DNA from: JACVRX01 sp963819885
Lineage (GTDB): Bacteria; Actinomycetota; Actinomycetes; Jiangellales; Jiangellaceae
Assembly: GCA_963819885.1 (NCBI GenBank)
Contig: CAWFXV010000022.1
Span: 1 to 64,000, forward strand
Reading direction: 5' to 3'
Length of the DNA: 64,000 bases
Part shown: positions 45,326 through 54,080 of the stretch, in pieces
Numbering within the stretch: the stretch's first letter is position 1
Layout: each line of letters opens with the position of its first letter
Translations under genes and position numbers: made by a program
Notes under the pieces: model-generated
What the model was told of the DNA's origin: nothing
What the model saw: only the letters and a program-made list of their open reading frames with translations
The model's database searches: none

Positions 45326-46117
45326 GCCGAACGAGCCATCGTCCGATGCGACACCTTCCACCACACGGCCAGATCGGATATCTGCAACTTCCCGCGATCG
45401 ACGTCAGGCGTTCCGCCGCGTTCTACGAGGCGGTCTTCGGATGGTCAGTCGACCTCGCGCACGGAAGCTTCGAAGCGCCCGGGTTGATCGGTCAGTGGAC
45501 AACCGAACGACAGCCAACCAACACCGGCGGTCCGGTCGTGTGGATCTGTGCCGACGACCTTTGGCCGACGCTCGATCGTGTGGTAGCCGGTGGAGGAACC
45601 GTGCACGGTCAGCCATACCTGGACGCCGGCGAACGGTGGCTCGCCGACATCGACGACCCCGCCGGTAACCGCATCGGTGTCGTGGTGCCGGTCCATACCG
45701 CACGCCCACAGCCCATGATCGCCGTGCGGGACGTCGAAGCGTCCAGCCAGTGGTACCAGCGGTTGCTCAGTCTCGAAAGCGACCATGGCGGTCACTGAGT
45801 ATGAACGGCTTCTCGCCGACGGCGTCCTCGTGCTCCAGCTCCACCATCGGGAGACCGAACATCACCACGGACTCATCGGTGACCCGCACAGCAATGTCGG
45901 CAATGGTGTTCTCCTGTGGTTCGGCGACGTTGCCGACTTCGACGGCGTCGTCACACGCGCCAACGAGCTTGAGGCTCCGATCGTGCTACCGCCCCATCGA
46001 AACCCGCCCGAAGGCGAAGGCAACGGTCCAGGACACCGCGAGATCTGGATCAAGGATCTGGACGGATACACCGTTGTGATCGCGAGTCCCGACGGCGAGG
46101 CGTTCGAACCGGCCTGA
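45322..46117 (+). pseudogene. two-domain VOC (glyoxalase-fold) protein with one frameshift
   Basis: The first frame holds a VOC domain: GQIGYLQLPAIDVRRSAAFY, AVFGWSV, and DDPAGNRIGVVVPVH. It then enters a second VOC domain (QPMIAVRDVEASSQWYQRLL) before stopping at 45798. A second frame from about 45790 continues it: TEYERLLADGVLVLQLHHRE, LLWFGDVADFDGVV and EIWIKDLDGYTVVIASPDG. Removing one C near 45795 (ggtcactgag) rejoins them into about 264 residues. VOC proteins use a metal site for isomerisation, dioxygenation or drug binding; the substrate is unknown. Confidence 0.75.
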
Positions 46118-46570
46118 CGCTGGTCGCGATTTGCGGGGCGAGTACTGGACGGCGGCCTATTCCCCGTCGCGATCGGACGCAGCGGCAGCAACATGCCACG
46201 GCCGTGGGTCGGTCCGGAGAAGCCGCCTCGGTCGTGTAGCCATGGCCGGCATGCCGTTCGTCTCGTCTAACCACCGTCATTCTGCGCTGCCAGAACATTC
46301 CCTCGGATCCCGTGATCGTCGCTGCGCGGCGGGACGACCTTGCGCATTACGAGTGACTCTTGCCCTTGGGGCGCTCATAGTCGAAGCCAGCCCTTTCGAA
46401 CAGGCTGCGGGTAGGCATCCCGGGACTCCCCCAGCCACGCGTCCGCTCCTACCGTTGGGCGAGCGACATCTTCGCCGCATGCCGCCATGCGGACGCATTG
46501 ATCTGCCGCTCCGCACATGTCTCGGAACGCAACTGCTCTCATCTCCTTGCCTGGCACTTCTATGTATGCT

Positions 46571-46589
46571 TACCTAGCACCTCTAGGTA
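46571..46589 (+). promoter_or_regulatory. palindrome upstream of the PadR operon; gap 46118-46609
   Basis: The 492 bases before the PadR gene hold no gene I can support. TACCTAGCACCTCTAGGTA (46571-46589) is an inverted repeat with perfect 7-base arms and a 5-base spacer, 20 bases before the start codon. TATGCT (46565-46570) directly before it fits a -10 element. PadR regulators usually repress their own operon through such sites, so autoregulation is the simple reading. Confidence 0.5.
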
Positions 46590-46609
46590 GCAGCGGAGGC
46601 CTGGCATTG

Positions 46610-46987
46610 GTGCACATCGACAAGGACCTGGTGGCGGCATCGGCGACGCCGCTGGTGCTGGGGATCTTGGCCGAGGGGGAGTCGTACGGGTACGCGATCC
46701 TCAAGAAGGTCAACGAACTGTCGGTTGGTGAGATGAGGTGGACCGACGGGATGCTGTACCCGCTGCTGCATCGGCTGGAGCGGCTCGGGTACATCCAGGC
46801 GAGTTGGCGGGTGGCCGCGAGTGGTCGGCGGCGTAAGCACTATGTGATCACCCACGCCGGGTTGGAGCTGTTGGCCGACCGTCGCCAGCAATGGGCGGTG
46901 GTCACCGACGCGCTGAATCGAGTATGGGCGGAGGCGGCCGCTGCGATGCCGGCGACACGGGCCAGGTTGGCCGGGTCGAGCCGGTGA
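46610..46987 (+). CDS. PadR-family transcriptional regulator
   Basis: A protein of 125 residues starting VHIDKDLVAASATPLVLGIL. The PadR winged helix is GESYGYAILKKVNELSVGEM, then DGMLYPLLHRLERLGYIQAS, with wing ASGRRRKHYVITHAGLELLA. The GTG at 46610 follows CGGAGG by about 10 bases; a TTG three bases earlier is also possible. The stop overlaps the next start by four bases (GTGA), the standard coupling to a permease-prefix membrane protein. Ligand unknown. Confidence 0.92.
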   Translation: MHIDKDLVAASATPLVLGILAEGESYGYAILKKVNELSVGEMRWTDGMLYPLLHRLERLGYIQASWRVAASGRRRKHYVITHAGLELLADRRQQWAVVTDALNRVWAEAAAAMPATRARLAGSSR

Positions 46988-48363
46988 CAGCCGTACCCAG
47001 GACCCCCGATGCAAGCCTGGAGGCGCAGATCGGGCAGTGGCGGGGTTATGTGCAGCGGCATCGGGTCATCAGCCCGGCCGATGTCGATGAGCTGGAGGGC
47101 CATCTGCGCGATCAGGTCGCCGACCTCGAACACACGGGTCTGAGTGGGGACGAGGCGTTCCTGGTGGCGGTCAAGCGCCTGGGCAGCCTGGATCAAGTGT
47201 CCCGGGAGTTCGCCCGAGAGCACTCCGAGCGACTGTGGAAGCAGCTGGTCCTCACCCCCGAGTTCCCGGAGGCTTCGGCCACTCGGTCCGGCCGTGAGCT
47301 GGTGGTGGTGCTCGCGCTCGCCGTCGGAGCTGCGGCCGCGATCAAGGCGCCTATGCTGGCCGGTTACGACTTCGACGGGGACGCCGGCTGGTACGCCCGC
47401 AACTTCAGCCTGCTGGTGCTGCCCTTCCTGGCCGGCTACTTCGCCTGGAAACGCCGCCTCGGCTGGGCGAGGTCGCTGCAACTGCTAGCGCCGCCGGTTC
47501 TGCTCGGCGCGCTGGCCGCCAACGCCTACCCGTACGCAGACGGCGGGTCCACCGAGGTGCTGGTCGCGATCCACCTGCCCATCGTGATGTGGTTCGTGGT
47601 CGGCCTGGCCTATGTGGGAGGGGACTGGCGGTCACACCCGCGGCGGATGGACTTCATCCGATTCACCGGGGAATGGGCCGTGTACTACACCCTCCTCGCC
47701 CTCGGCGGCGGTGTGCTGGTCGGGCTCACGCTCGCCGGGTTCGAGGTGATCGGCCTGGACATCTCCTCGTTCTTCTCCGAGTGGGTGCTCCCCTGCGCCG
47801 CGACGGGCGCGATCCTCGTGGCCGCCTGGCTGGTCGAGGCCAAGCAGAGCGTGGTGGAGAACATCGCCCCAGTTCTCACCCGCGTCTTCACGCCACTGAC
47901 CACACTGATGCTGTTCGCGTACCTGAGCGCCTTCCTCGTCACCCGCAATGTCGTGGCGGTGGACCGGGACCTACTGATCCTCGTCGACCTGATCCTGGTC
48001 CTCGTGCTCGGGCTGCTGCTCTACGCGATCTCCGCCCGGGATCCACTGGCGCCGCCATACCTGTTCGACCAACTGCAGCTGTTGCTGGTGCTCGGCGCCG
48101 TGATGGTCGACGTGCTCATGCTGGTTGCGATGCTGCTCCGTATCACCGAGTTCGGCGCCAGCCCGAACAAGATCGCTGCGTTAGGGTTGAACCTCATTCT
48201 GCTGGCCAACCTCGCCTGGTCAGCCCGCCTCAGCGTCGGATTCCTGCGCCGGCGGCGCCCGTTCAGCGCTCTGGAGCGCTGGCAGACCACCTACCTGCCG
48301 GTCTATGCCGCCTGGGCAGCCGTGGTCGTCGTGGTCTTCCCACCCGCGTTCAGCTTCACCTAA
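46984..48363 (+). CDS. permease-prefix-domain multi-helix membrane protein
   Basis: A protein of 459 residues. The N-terminal soluble prefix (about 1-85) includes SPADVDELEGHLRDQVADLE and GDEAFLVAVKRLGSLDQVSR, a permease prefix domain 1. About ten membrane helices follow to the end. Such proteins form operons with PadR regulators in actinobacteria and are thought to act as membrane sensors or transporters; the function is not established. GTG start, coupled to padR. Confidence 0.85.
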   Translation: MTAVPRTPDASLEAQIGQWRGYVQRHRVISPADVDELEGHLRDQVADLEHTGLSGDEAFLVAVKRLGSLDQVSREFAREHSERLWKQLVLTPEFPEASATRSGRELVVVLALAVGAAAAIKAPMLAGYDFDGDAGWYARNFSLLVLPFLAGYFAWKRRLGWARSLQLLAPPVLLGALAANAYPYADGGSTEVLVAIHLPIVMWFVVGLAYVGGDWRSHPRRMDFIRFTGEWAVYYTLLALGGGVLVGLTLAGFEVIGLDISSFFSEWVLPCAATGAILVAAWLVEAKQSVVENIAPVLTRVFTPLTTLMLFAYLSAFLVTRNVVAVDRDLLILVDLILVLVLGLLLYAISARDPLAPPYLFDQLQLLLVLGAVMVDVLMLVAMLLRITEFGASPNKIAALGLNLILLANLAWSARLSVGFLRRRRPFSALERWQTTYLPVYAAWAAVVVVVFPPAFSFT

Positions 48364-48373
48364 TCGAATGCCC

Positions 48374-48952
48374 TCAGCGGCGAACCTGGTAGCGCAGGTG
48401 CAGCACTCGGTCTCCGCGGATGACCACGTCGGGATCCTCCAGCATGTGCTGGCCATCGACCGGCCCGAAATACCGCTTGCCGGAGCCGAACACCACCGGC
48501 ACGACATCCATTGCCACCTCGTCCACCAGGCCCAGTGCAAGCGCCTGCCCGCCGACGTCGCCGGCCGCGACCGCAACGGTGCGCTCCCCCGCGAGCTCCT
48601 TCGCCTTCGCGATCGCCGGCGCCACGTCGACGACGAAGTGATACGACGCCTCCGGGTGCCACCCATCCGGCTTGGGCCGATGCGACACCACGATCACGTG
48701 CTCACCCGCCGGTGGCGCCCCCTCCCAGCCGTTCGTGATGTCGAACAAGTGCCGCCCGATCACCATTGACCCGATGCTGTCCCACATCGGTCTGACGTAG
48801 TCGGCCGAGGCCTGCGAGACCTTTAGGCCGCCGCCCTCGGTCAGTTCGGCGTCGCCGTTGGAGTACCAGTCGAACAGCGGACCGACGTCGTCCATGTCGT
48901 CGGCAATGTAGCCGTCCACCGACACCACGTTGTGCATTACCACAGTGCTCAT
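48374..48952 (-). CDS. dihydrofolate reductase-fold protein (RibD C-terminal type)
   Basis: A protein of 192 residues. MSTVVMHNVVSVDGYIADDM opens the domain, followed by SIGSMVIGRHLFDITNGWEG, AVAAGDVGGQALALGLVDEV and VVPVVFGSGKRYFG. It is a second RibD_C-like protein in the window, from a different subgroup than the one at 43006-43551. AAGGAG lies eight bases before the ATG at 48952. It converges on the permease-prefix gene. Confidence 0.9.
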   Translation of the reverse strand: MSTVVMHNVVSVDGYIADDMDDVGPLFDWYSNGDAELTEGGGLKVSQASADYVRPMWDSIGSMVIGRHLFDITNGWEGAPPAGEHVIVVSHRPKPDGWHPEASYHFVVDVAPAIAKAKELAGERTVAVAAGDVGGQALALGLVDEVAMDVVPVVFGSGKRYFGPVDGQHMLEDPDVVIRGDRVLHLRYQVRR

Positions 48953-49114
48953 CACGTCTCCTTGCCATCAGCGCTTCACCTCGTAGCGAGGATGTGGCAC
49001 GTCGGGCGCCTTCTAGCGCCTGCCGGTGAGCGCGCGCCTCGAAATGGACCGTTCGTCGATACGGAACCACGCTATAGATCCAGATTCAGATTCGCCCCTA
49101 TCTGCCGCCGACCG

Positions 49115-49120
49115 TATGTT
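49115..49120 (+). promoter_or_regulatory. -10 hexamer for a leaderless transcript
   Basis: TATGTT is followed by seven bases and then the ATG at 49128, with no Shine-Dalgarno sequence. The spacing places transcription start on the A of the start codon. A weak -35 (TTCGCC) lies 18 bases upstream. Confidence 0.5.
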
Positions 49121-49127
49121 GGCCGCT

Positions 49128-49787
49128 ATGCGCATCGCGATCGTGGGTGGGCACGGACAGGTCGCCCGCCACCTGCACCCAATCCTCGTCCGGGCCGGGC
49201 ACGTGCCCGTCGCGCTGGTGCGGAAGGAGGCATACCGCTCCAAGCTGGAAGGCCTGGGCGCGGAGGTACGGCTGCTTGACATCGAGCGCGAGGAAGCAGA
49301 CGCATTCGCGACGGCGTTCTGGGGGTGTGACGCGGTTGTCTTCTCTGCTGGCGGTGGCCCTGATGGCAACGCGGAGCGCAAGCGCACGGTCGACTTGCAT
49401 GGCTCGCTGAAGTCCATAGCAGGGGCCAAGACAGCTGACATCAGCCGGTTCGTGCAGGTGTCCGCCATCAACGTGGACGACCCGCTCCCGGCTGAGACCG
49501 GCGAGGTGTGGAAGGCGTACGTCGAAGCGAAGCGCGACGCTGATGCCGCGCTGCGCGACAGCGGCCTCGACTGGACGATCATTCGGCCGGGTCGGCTCAC
49601 CGATGACCCGGGAACCGGCGCCGTGTCGCTGGGCTCAGACATCTCACGTGGTGCCGTCCCGCGTGCCGACGTTGCCGCGGTGCTAGCAGCGGTGCTGGAC
49701 GTTGGTGGCGCCATCCATCGGCAGTGGAACGTGGTCGCGGGCGATACGCCGGTCGCCGATGCAGTGCAGCGGGCAGCGGGTGGCTGA
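49128..49787 (+). CDS. NAD(P)-binding SDR-like (atypical) protein
   Basis: A protein of 219 residues starting MRIAIVGGHGQVARHLHPIL, with the Rossmann motif GGHGQVA. Later strands include CDAVVFSAGGGPDGNAERKR, RFVQVSAIN and AYVEAKRDADAALRDSGLDW ending in TIIRPGRLT. This is the NAD(P)H-binding atypical SDR pattern (SDR_a5-like). The substrate is unknown. An open frame continues upstream to 49026 but 49128 fits a leaderless promoter and the family start. The next gene begins within its last codons. Confidence 0.88.
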   Translation: MRIAIVGGHGQVARHLHPILVRAGHVPVALVRKEAYRSKLEGLGAEVRLLDIEREEADAFATAFWGCDAVVFSAGGGPDGNAERKRTVDLHGSLKSIAGAKTADISRFVQVSAINVDDPLPAETGEVWKAYVEAKRDADAALRDSGLDWTIIRPGRLTDDPGTGAVSLGSDISRGAVPRADVAAVLAAVLDVGGAIHRQWNVVAGDTPVADAVQRAAGG

Positions 49788-51162
49788 GAGCCCGCGCGCC
49801 ATCGGGTGGAGCGCGGGGCCCGTCGCAGTAGCGGGCACCGGTGCGCTGGTCTGGTGGTCGCTAAGCGGAAGCCCCGACCTCGATTTCAAGGCCTGGGAAG
49901 TCGTGCCCAACCTGCTGCTTACCGTCGCACTCGCCGTCGCCTGGCTCGTAGTCCCCATCGTCCTGGTCGCCCACCGAGTCGCCGCTGCGCTTCGGTTCGG
50001 CGGCCGCCGAGAGCGGGCGCGCACAGCGCTCCTCGCCGGCGTCGCCCGGCCCGCGTGGCAGCTCCTGCTGGCCGTCCTGCTCCTCACCGCAGGCAGCACC
50101 TTCCTTGCGATGCGGGTCTACCTCACCGCCGCGGCGCGGAGCTGGGGCGACGCCTTCCTCTGGGTTTCCCTGGCCGTCCTCGCCGTCGCCGGCGTGCAGC
50201 TGCTCGTGCTCGGCGTGGCCGGCGTCGTCGCGGGCTCGCGGCGATCATTCCACGGCGGCATGGTTGCGGGGGCGCTCACCCTCGTAGCGTTCACCGCTGG
50301 CTACGTCGCCGCCTATCTGCCGGGGCGGTTCGCGTATCGCGCGGACCCCGGTTTGTATCCCTCCGGTTGGAACCTGGGCCAGGGCGACCTCCTCGTCCCG
50401 TTCGATCTGCTCTTCGCCAGCCTGCTGCTTGCGTTGCCCTGGCCCGTCCTGGGCGCCGCGATTGGGGCGCGGAGCGCGGAGCTCTCCCGACGCGGGCGGG
50501 ACGGGTGGGACCGGTTGCTCCAGATTGCGACCGCCGGTCTGCGCGATGCTGACCGCGCCTGGGCCGCCGCGATGCGTGCCGAGCTCGCGACCGTCGACGA
50601 GCGCGGAGAACGGCGTCGCTTCGCTCTCGGCTGCACCGCGTCCGCGCTGCGGCTCGGGCCGGACGCCGTGATGTGGCTCGTCGCGACCGGCGCGGCGGGC
50701 TTCGCCGCCGTCGGGACGTACGCCGCCTCCCGCGCCTCGCTCGCCGACGGCGCCGGCGGGATCTTGTCGGCCCACGGCTCCGGGGTTGCTGTCGTTGCAT
50801 TCGTCGCGACCCTCGCGATCGCATTGCGCCACCGCTCGTTCCGGGACGGCCTCCAGGGCGGGACCTTGGCGCTGCTCGCTGCCTTCGTCGCCTCGTACGC
50901 CGTCGGCATCTCCGAGGCCGTCGTCTGGGCCGAGCGCCGAGCCGGGTACCTCACGACGGGTGACGCGATCCCGCCCAGCGCCGAGGCGGCCGTGCTCGAC
51001 CTCCTGCGGCCCGAGTTCGTACTCTGGAATCTCGCCTACGGCCTGCAGTCGATGCTCCTGGCGGCCGCGATGGGGGCGCTGGTCGCCCGGAGACGCGCCG
51101 ACCATCCCCAACCCGCTCGGGAGGTCTACCCGTCCCCCCTCCTTTCCAGCAAATCGATCTAG
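49780..51162 (+). CDS. multi-helix membrane protein of unknown function
   Basis: A protein of 460 residues with about eleven hydrophobic helices. A soluble helical insert (about 255-300) contains DRAWAAAMRAELATVDERGE then RRRFALGCTASALR. Similar inserts (AMRAELA...W/FALGC) recur in actinobacterial membrane proteins near PadR regulators. The GTG start overlaps the upstream gene by eight bases. A PadR gene follows 14 bases after its stop, so all three genes may form one transcript. Function not assigned. Confidence 0.7.
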   Translation: MAESPRAIGWSAGPVAVAGTGALVWWSLSGSPDLDFKAWEVVPNLLLTVALAVAWLVVPIVLVAHRVAAALRFGGRRERARTALLAGVARPAWQLLLAVLLLTAGSTFLAMRVYLTAAARSWGDAFLWVSLAVLAVAGVQLLVLGVAGVVAGSRRSFHGGMVAGALTLVAFTAGYVAAYLPGRFAYRADPGLYPSGWNLGQGDLLVPFDLLFASLLLALPWPVLGAAIGARSAELSRRGRDGWDRLLQIATAGLRDADRAWAAAMRAELATVDERGERRRFALGCTASALRLGPDAVMWLVATGAAGFAAVGTYAASRASLADGAGGILSAHGSGVAVVAFVATLAIALRHRSFRDGLQGGTLALLAAFVASYAVGISEAVVWAERRAGYLTTGDAIPPSAEAAVLDLLRPEFVLWNLAYGLQSMLLAAAMGALVARRRADHPQPAREVYPSPLLSSKSI

Positions 51163-51176
51163 ATAGAGATGGACTC

Positions 51177-51515
51177 ATGACGCGCACTCGCCGTCCCTCC
51201 CCGCAGACCGTCGCCGTGGTGCTGGCCCTGGCCGACAACACGTCGAGCTGGCGCCACGGCTACGACCTGTGCAAGCAGCTCGACCTCAAAGCCGGCACCA
51301 TCTACCCGATCCTCATGCGGTTGCACGAGCGTGGGCAGGTCGAGACAACTTGGGAGACGGACCCGCCGGCAGGACGACCGCCCCGGCACCTGTACCGCCT
51401 GTCGGGCGCGGGAGCCGAACTCGCCGAGAAGTTGCGCGCCACCGCGGCGGCCGAGGTGCGCGTCGACAGGAATGGTCGGTCGCCGCGGCCCGCGCTCGGT
51501 GAGACTCTGGCCTGA
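51177..51515 (+). CDS. PadR-family transcriptional regulator
   Basis: A protein of 112 residues. A winged helix is visible: QTVAVVLALADNTSSWRHGY, LCKQLDLKAGTIYPILMRLH and PPRHLYRLSGAGAELAEKLR. The recognition-helix motif GTIYPIL is typical of PadR. It is placed downstream of its presumed target membrane gene rather than upstream as in the usual order and in the operon at 46610. It probably regulates the 49128-51162 genes; inference. Confidence 0.88.
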   Translation: MTRTRRPSPQTVAVVLALADNTSSWRHGYDLCKQLDLKAGTIYPILMRLHERGQVETTWETDPPAGRPPRHLYRLSGAGAELAEKLRATAAAEVRVDRNGRSPRPALGETLA

Positions 51516-51623
51516 CGCCGTGGTCGCGCGCCCAGTTCGGGTGCAGCCCTAGGCTCGTCCGTCTTCGCAGCCATGAAACGGCGCCGAGTGTTGGTGATCC
51601 GGCAGTCGGCGCGACTGCGACCG

Positions 51624-51985
51624 CTACGTTTGTGACTTCACGAGCTTCATGGTGATGCGGGAAGTCAACGCGAATAATCGCGGGGTCGCCGAGTAGCTGA
51701 GTCGTCAGCCAGTGTTCGTAGGAGGCGGCGTCGGCGACTTGCACGCGGATGAAGTAGTCGGGAAGGCCGAACATGCGGCGCAGTTCGACGACCTCGTCCA
51801 TCGCGGCCAACCGGTTCTCGAACGCCTCGACCGTGGCCAGGTCCTTCGCGGAAAGGTCCGCGTGAATCATCACCTCGAACCCGCATCCCAGGGCGGCTGG
51901 GTTCACGATCGCGGTGTAACCGGTGATCACGCCCTGGGCCTCGAGCCGACGCACGCGTCGAAGGCAAGGTGCTGCGGTGAGCGGA
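51624..51985 (-). pseudogene. Lrp/AsnC-family regulator lacking its HTH start, one frameshift
   Basis: The minus strand encodes the end of the helix-turn-helix (TAAPCLRRVRRLEAQGVITG) and the ligand-binding RAM domain (ADLSAKDLATVEAF, FGLPDYFIRVQVADAASYEH). The C terminus is reached only by a frame change near 51660: removing one base from GACTTCCCGC gives VDSRITMKLVKSQT and a TAG at 51624. The first 30-35 residues, including the start and recognition helix, are missing. The missing part ends exactly where the AzlC fragment begins on the other strand. Dead regulator. Confidence 0.75.
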
Positions 51986-52384
51986 TGGCGCCGCAAGGCC
52001 TACAGCGTGTTCGCGCTGTGCGACGAGGCCTATGCCCTGACCACCAGCAAGGACTCTCAGACACTCACAGGCGGGCGCATCCTGTGGACCCAGTTCGGCC
52101 TGCACGTCTCCTGGGCCACCGGGGCCCTGGTAGGTGGTCTCGTGGGCGCGACCCTCCTCCGCGGCATCAAAGGCCTGGATTTCGTGCTCACCGCCCTGTT
52201 TGTCGTCCTCACCATGGACGCCTTCCGCGCCCGACCAGACACCGGCGCCCTCACTCTGGCCGTCGGCTCCGCGGCCCTCGCCCTGCTCGTCGCGCCCGGG
52301 TCCATGCTGCTTGCGGCCATGGCGCTGTTCAGCGCCACCCTCATCGTTCGCCACCGACTGCGCTCAGGAACCGACAATGCCTGA
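51986..52384 (+). pseudogene. AzlC-family branched-chain amino acid exporter subunit, C-terminal part
   Basis: The plus frame carries GWRRKAYSVFALCDEAYALT then GRILWTQFGLHVSWATGALV and GLDFVLTALFVVLTMDAFRA. This is the C-terminal 60 percent of an AzlC permease; about 90 N-terminal residues and the start are absent. It abuts the truncated AsnC gene head to head, so one deletion removed both 5' ends and the shared promoter. The stop overlaps azlD by eight bases, as in intact operons. Confidence 0.75.
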
Positions 52385-52709
52385 CTTCTCCTACATCGCC
52401 ACCGCACTCGCCGTGGCCGTCGCGATCACCGTCACCCTGCGAGCTCTTCCGTTCGTCATAAGGAATGCGATGAAGGACTCCGCTCTTCTCGCCGACGTCG
52501 GCCGATGGATGCCACTCGGCGCCATCACCATCCTCGCCATCTACTGCCTCGCCGCCATCGACACCAAGCAGCCGCCCCACGGCATCCCCGAACTCACCGG
52601 CGTCGCCGTTACCGTCGCCACCCATTGGTGGCGCCACAACGCCGTCCTCAGCATCCTCACTGGCACCACGGCCTGCCTGGTGATGGCCAACGACATTCTG
52701 CCGACCTGA
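52377..52709 (+). CDS. azlD: AzlD-family branched-chain amino acid exporter small subunit
   Basis: A protein of 110 residues with three to four membrane helices. It starts MPDFSYIATALAVAVAITVT and includes LRALPFVIRNAMKDS, GRWMPLGAITILAIYCLAAI and NAVLSILTGTTACLVMAND. AzlD works with AzlC to export branched-chain or related amino acids. The gene is complete but its AzlC partner and the promoter are lost upstream, so it is probably silent or useless. Confidence 0.8.
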   Translation: MPDFSYIATALAVAVAITVTLRALPFVIRNAMKDSALLADVGRWMPLGAITILAIYCLAAIDTKQPPHGIPELTGVAVTVATHWWRHNAVLSILTGTTACLVMANDILPT

Positions 52710-52738
52710 CCTGTATGCGCCCACCGTCGGACGAGCGA

Positions 52739-53236
52739 TTAGTCCTGTGCACCGAGCTTGCTGTCGAGCATTCGGGACAGTTCGCCGGCGAGCTTACCGA
52801 GGTCCTCGTCCCTGTAGACGCCGGTGAGCTCGTCGAGAAGCCGGGCCACGACATTGGCCTGCGCGCGCGTCAGGATGGGGGACGAGCCCGTCGGCTGAGA
52901 GTCCTCGCCGAGTTGTGCCCGTAGTTGCGCAACATAGTCGTCGCGGTTCACCGGATTGCCCGCCCGGTCCCGCACAGTTGCGCTCGGCCGAGGCGGGAGC
53001 GTTCCCGCGGCTGGAGGCGCGCTGAACTCGGCATGCTCGGGGCAGTAATCGGTTCCGCGGCTCGGGTCATACGTCCAATCGGCCGCATGATCACGAGCCC
53101 AGGATCCGGCATCGGCGTCGCTACGCCACCGCTCCGCCGCTGATGGCTCCACCTGAACCGGGCATCCCGCGACGTCGCAGCTGAGCACGACCCGCCGAAG
53201 CGTGGCCCCTCCGCCGGACAGATGGATGCTCACCAT
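52739..53236 (-). CDS. hypothetical protein with a Cys-containing N-terminal domain
   Basis: A protein of 165 residues starting MVSIHLSGGGATLRRVVLSC. The first part has Cys residues at LSCDVAGCPV and DYCPEHAEF, arranged like a small metal site, and an aspartate/tryptophan-rich stretch. The C-terminal part (about 110-165) is helical: NREDYVAQ-like NRDDYVAQLRAQLGEDSQ, then LTRAQANVVARLLDELTG. No family is recognised. It converges on azlD. Confidence 0.55.
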   Translation of the reverse strand: MVSIHLSGGGATLRRVVLSCDVAGCPVQVEPSAAERWRSDADAGSWARDHAADWTYDPSRGTDYCPEHAEFSAPPAAGTLPPRPSATVRDRAGNPVNRDDYVAQLRAQLGEDSQPTGSSPILTRAQANVVARLLDELTGVYRDEDLGKLAGELSRMLDSKLGAQD

Positions 53237-53549
53237 TGCCGCTTTCTACTCGCACATCCGCACGCCGCCGGGGTCGGACCGAGGTCGCCACTTTGATGCC
53301 TCGGGTGCGTGCTTTCCTAGTGGCCGCCGGTGCAGGCGGTCACACTCACCCAGGCTACCCGGCGGAACCTATGCCATCTGCGCCTTCTACATACGGCCGG
53401 TCCGCCTTCGCCGCTCATCCCCAGCGCACGACTATCCGCTTCCGCCGCATCGGTCCTCGGGCGCGGTCAGACCGGATGCCGTTTGGGCCGCCGCGCAGCT
53501 GACCTGAACCGTCAGCAAACCAAGACGCAGGCGCGTGCGTCTACCATGT

Positions 53550-53737
53550 TAGAATTGTGTCGGTTGTATGAGGGTTTCCCCGCACGTTCTCGAACGCCCG
53601 CGGATTGTTACTCCGCCGGGCGATTTTCTTTCGGTGGATCTCGATCATCGGTGTCCGGATGTGGCGAGACGACCACCGTGGCAGCCCGGGATCGGCAATC
53701 GAGCTGGCCCGTACCACGCACCAGAAGGAGCAAGACA
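53550..53737 (+). promoter_or_regulatory. extended -10 promoter and long leader of the cold-shock gene; gap 53237-53737
   Basis: TAGAAT (53550-53555) preceded by TG at -1 spacing (TGTTAGAAT) is an extended -10 element. Transcription from about 53562 gives a leader of some 175 bases before the cold-shock ATG. Long structured leaders are usual for cspA-type genes, where they control stability and translation with temperature. The rest of the gap (53237-53540) holds nothing I can support. The leader role is inference. Confidence 0.5.
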
Positions 53738-53941
53738 ATGGCTCAGGGCACCGTGAAATGGTTCAACGGCGAGAAGGGCTTCGGCTTCATCGCCCAAGAC
53801 GGCGGCGGCGCCGACGTGTTTGTGCACTACTCGGCCATCGCGGCTGAGGGCTACCGCTCGCTGGACGAGAACCAGCGCGTGGAGTTCGAAATCACCCAGG
53901 GGCAGAAGGGCCCGCAGGCAGAAAACGTGCGCCCAGTCTGA
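53738..53941 (+). CDS. cspA: cold-shock protein
   Basis: A protein of 67 residues: MAQGTVKWFNGEKGFGFIAQ, DGGGADVFVHYSAIAAEGYR, then the final strands VEFEITQGQKGPQAENV. Both RNA-binding motifs (KGFGFI and VFVHY) are intact. It is an OB-fold nucleic-acid chaperone in the cytoplasm. AGAAGGAG lies upstream of the ATG. The symbol denotes the family; the exact paralogue cannot be told. Confidence 0.96.
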   Translation: MAQGTVKWFNGEKGFGFIAQDGGGADVFVHYSAIAAEGYRSLDENQRVEFEITQGQKGPQAENVRPV

Positions 53942-54080
53942 GGGCCACCAAGAGGCGGGCGGCCGAAATATCGGGCGTGACCGCGGCCGAGGACGCCAGT
54001 GCTCGCTTCGGTCGCGAACTCGATCTTGACGACGCCGGGCGCTCGGCGCCGACCTGAACGAGGTCGGCGCCACGGTGGAT

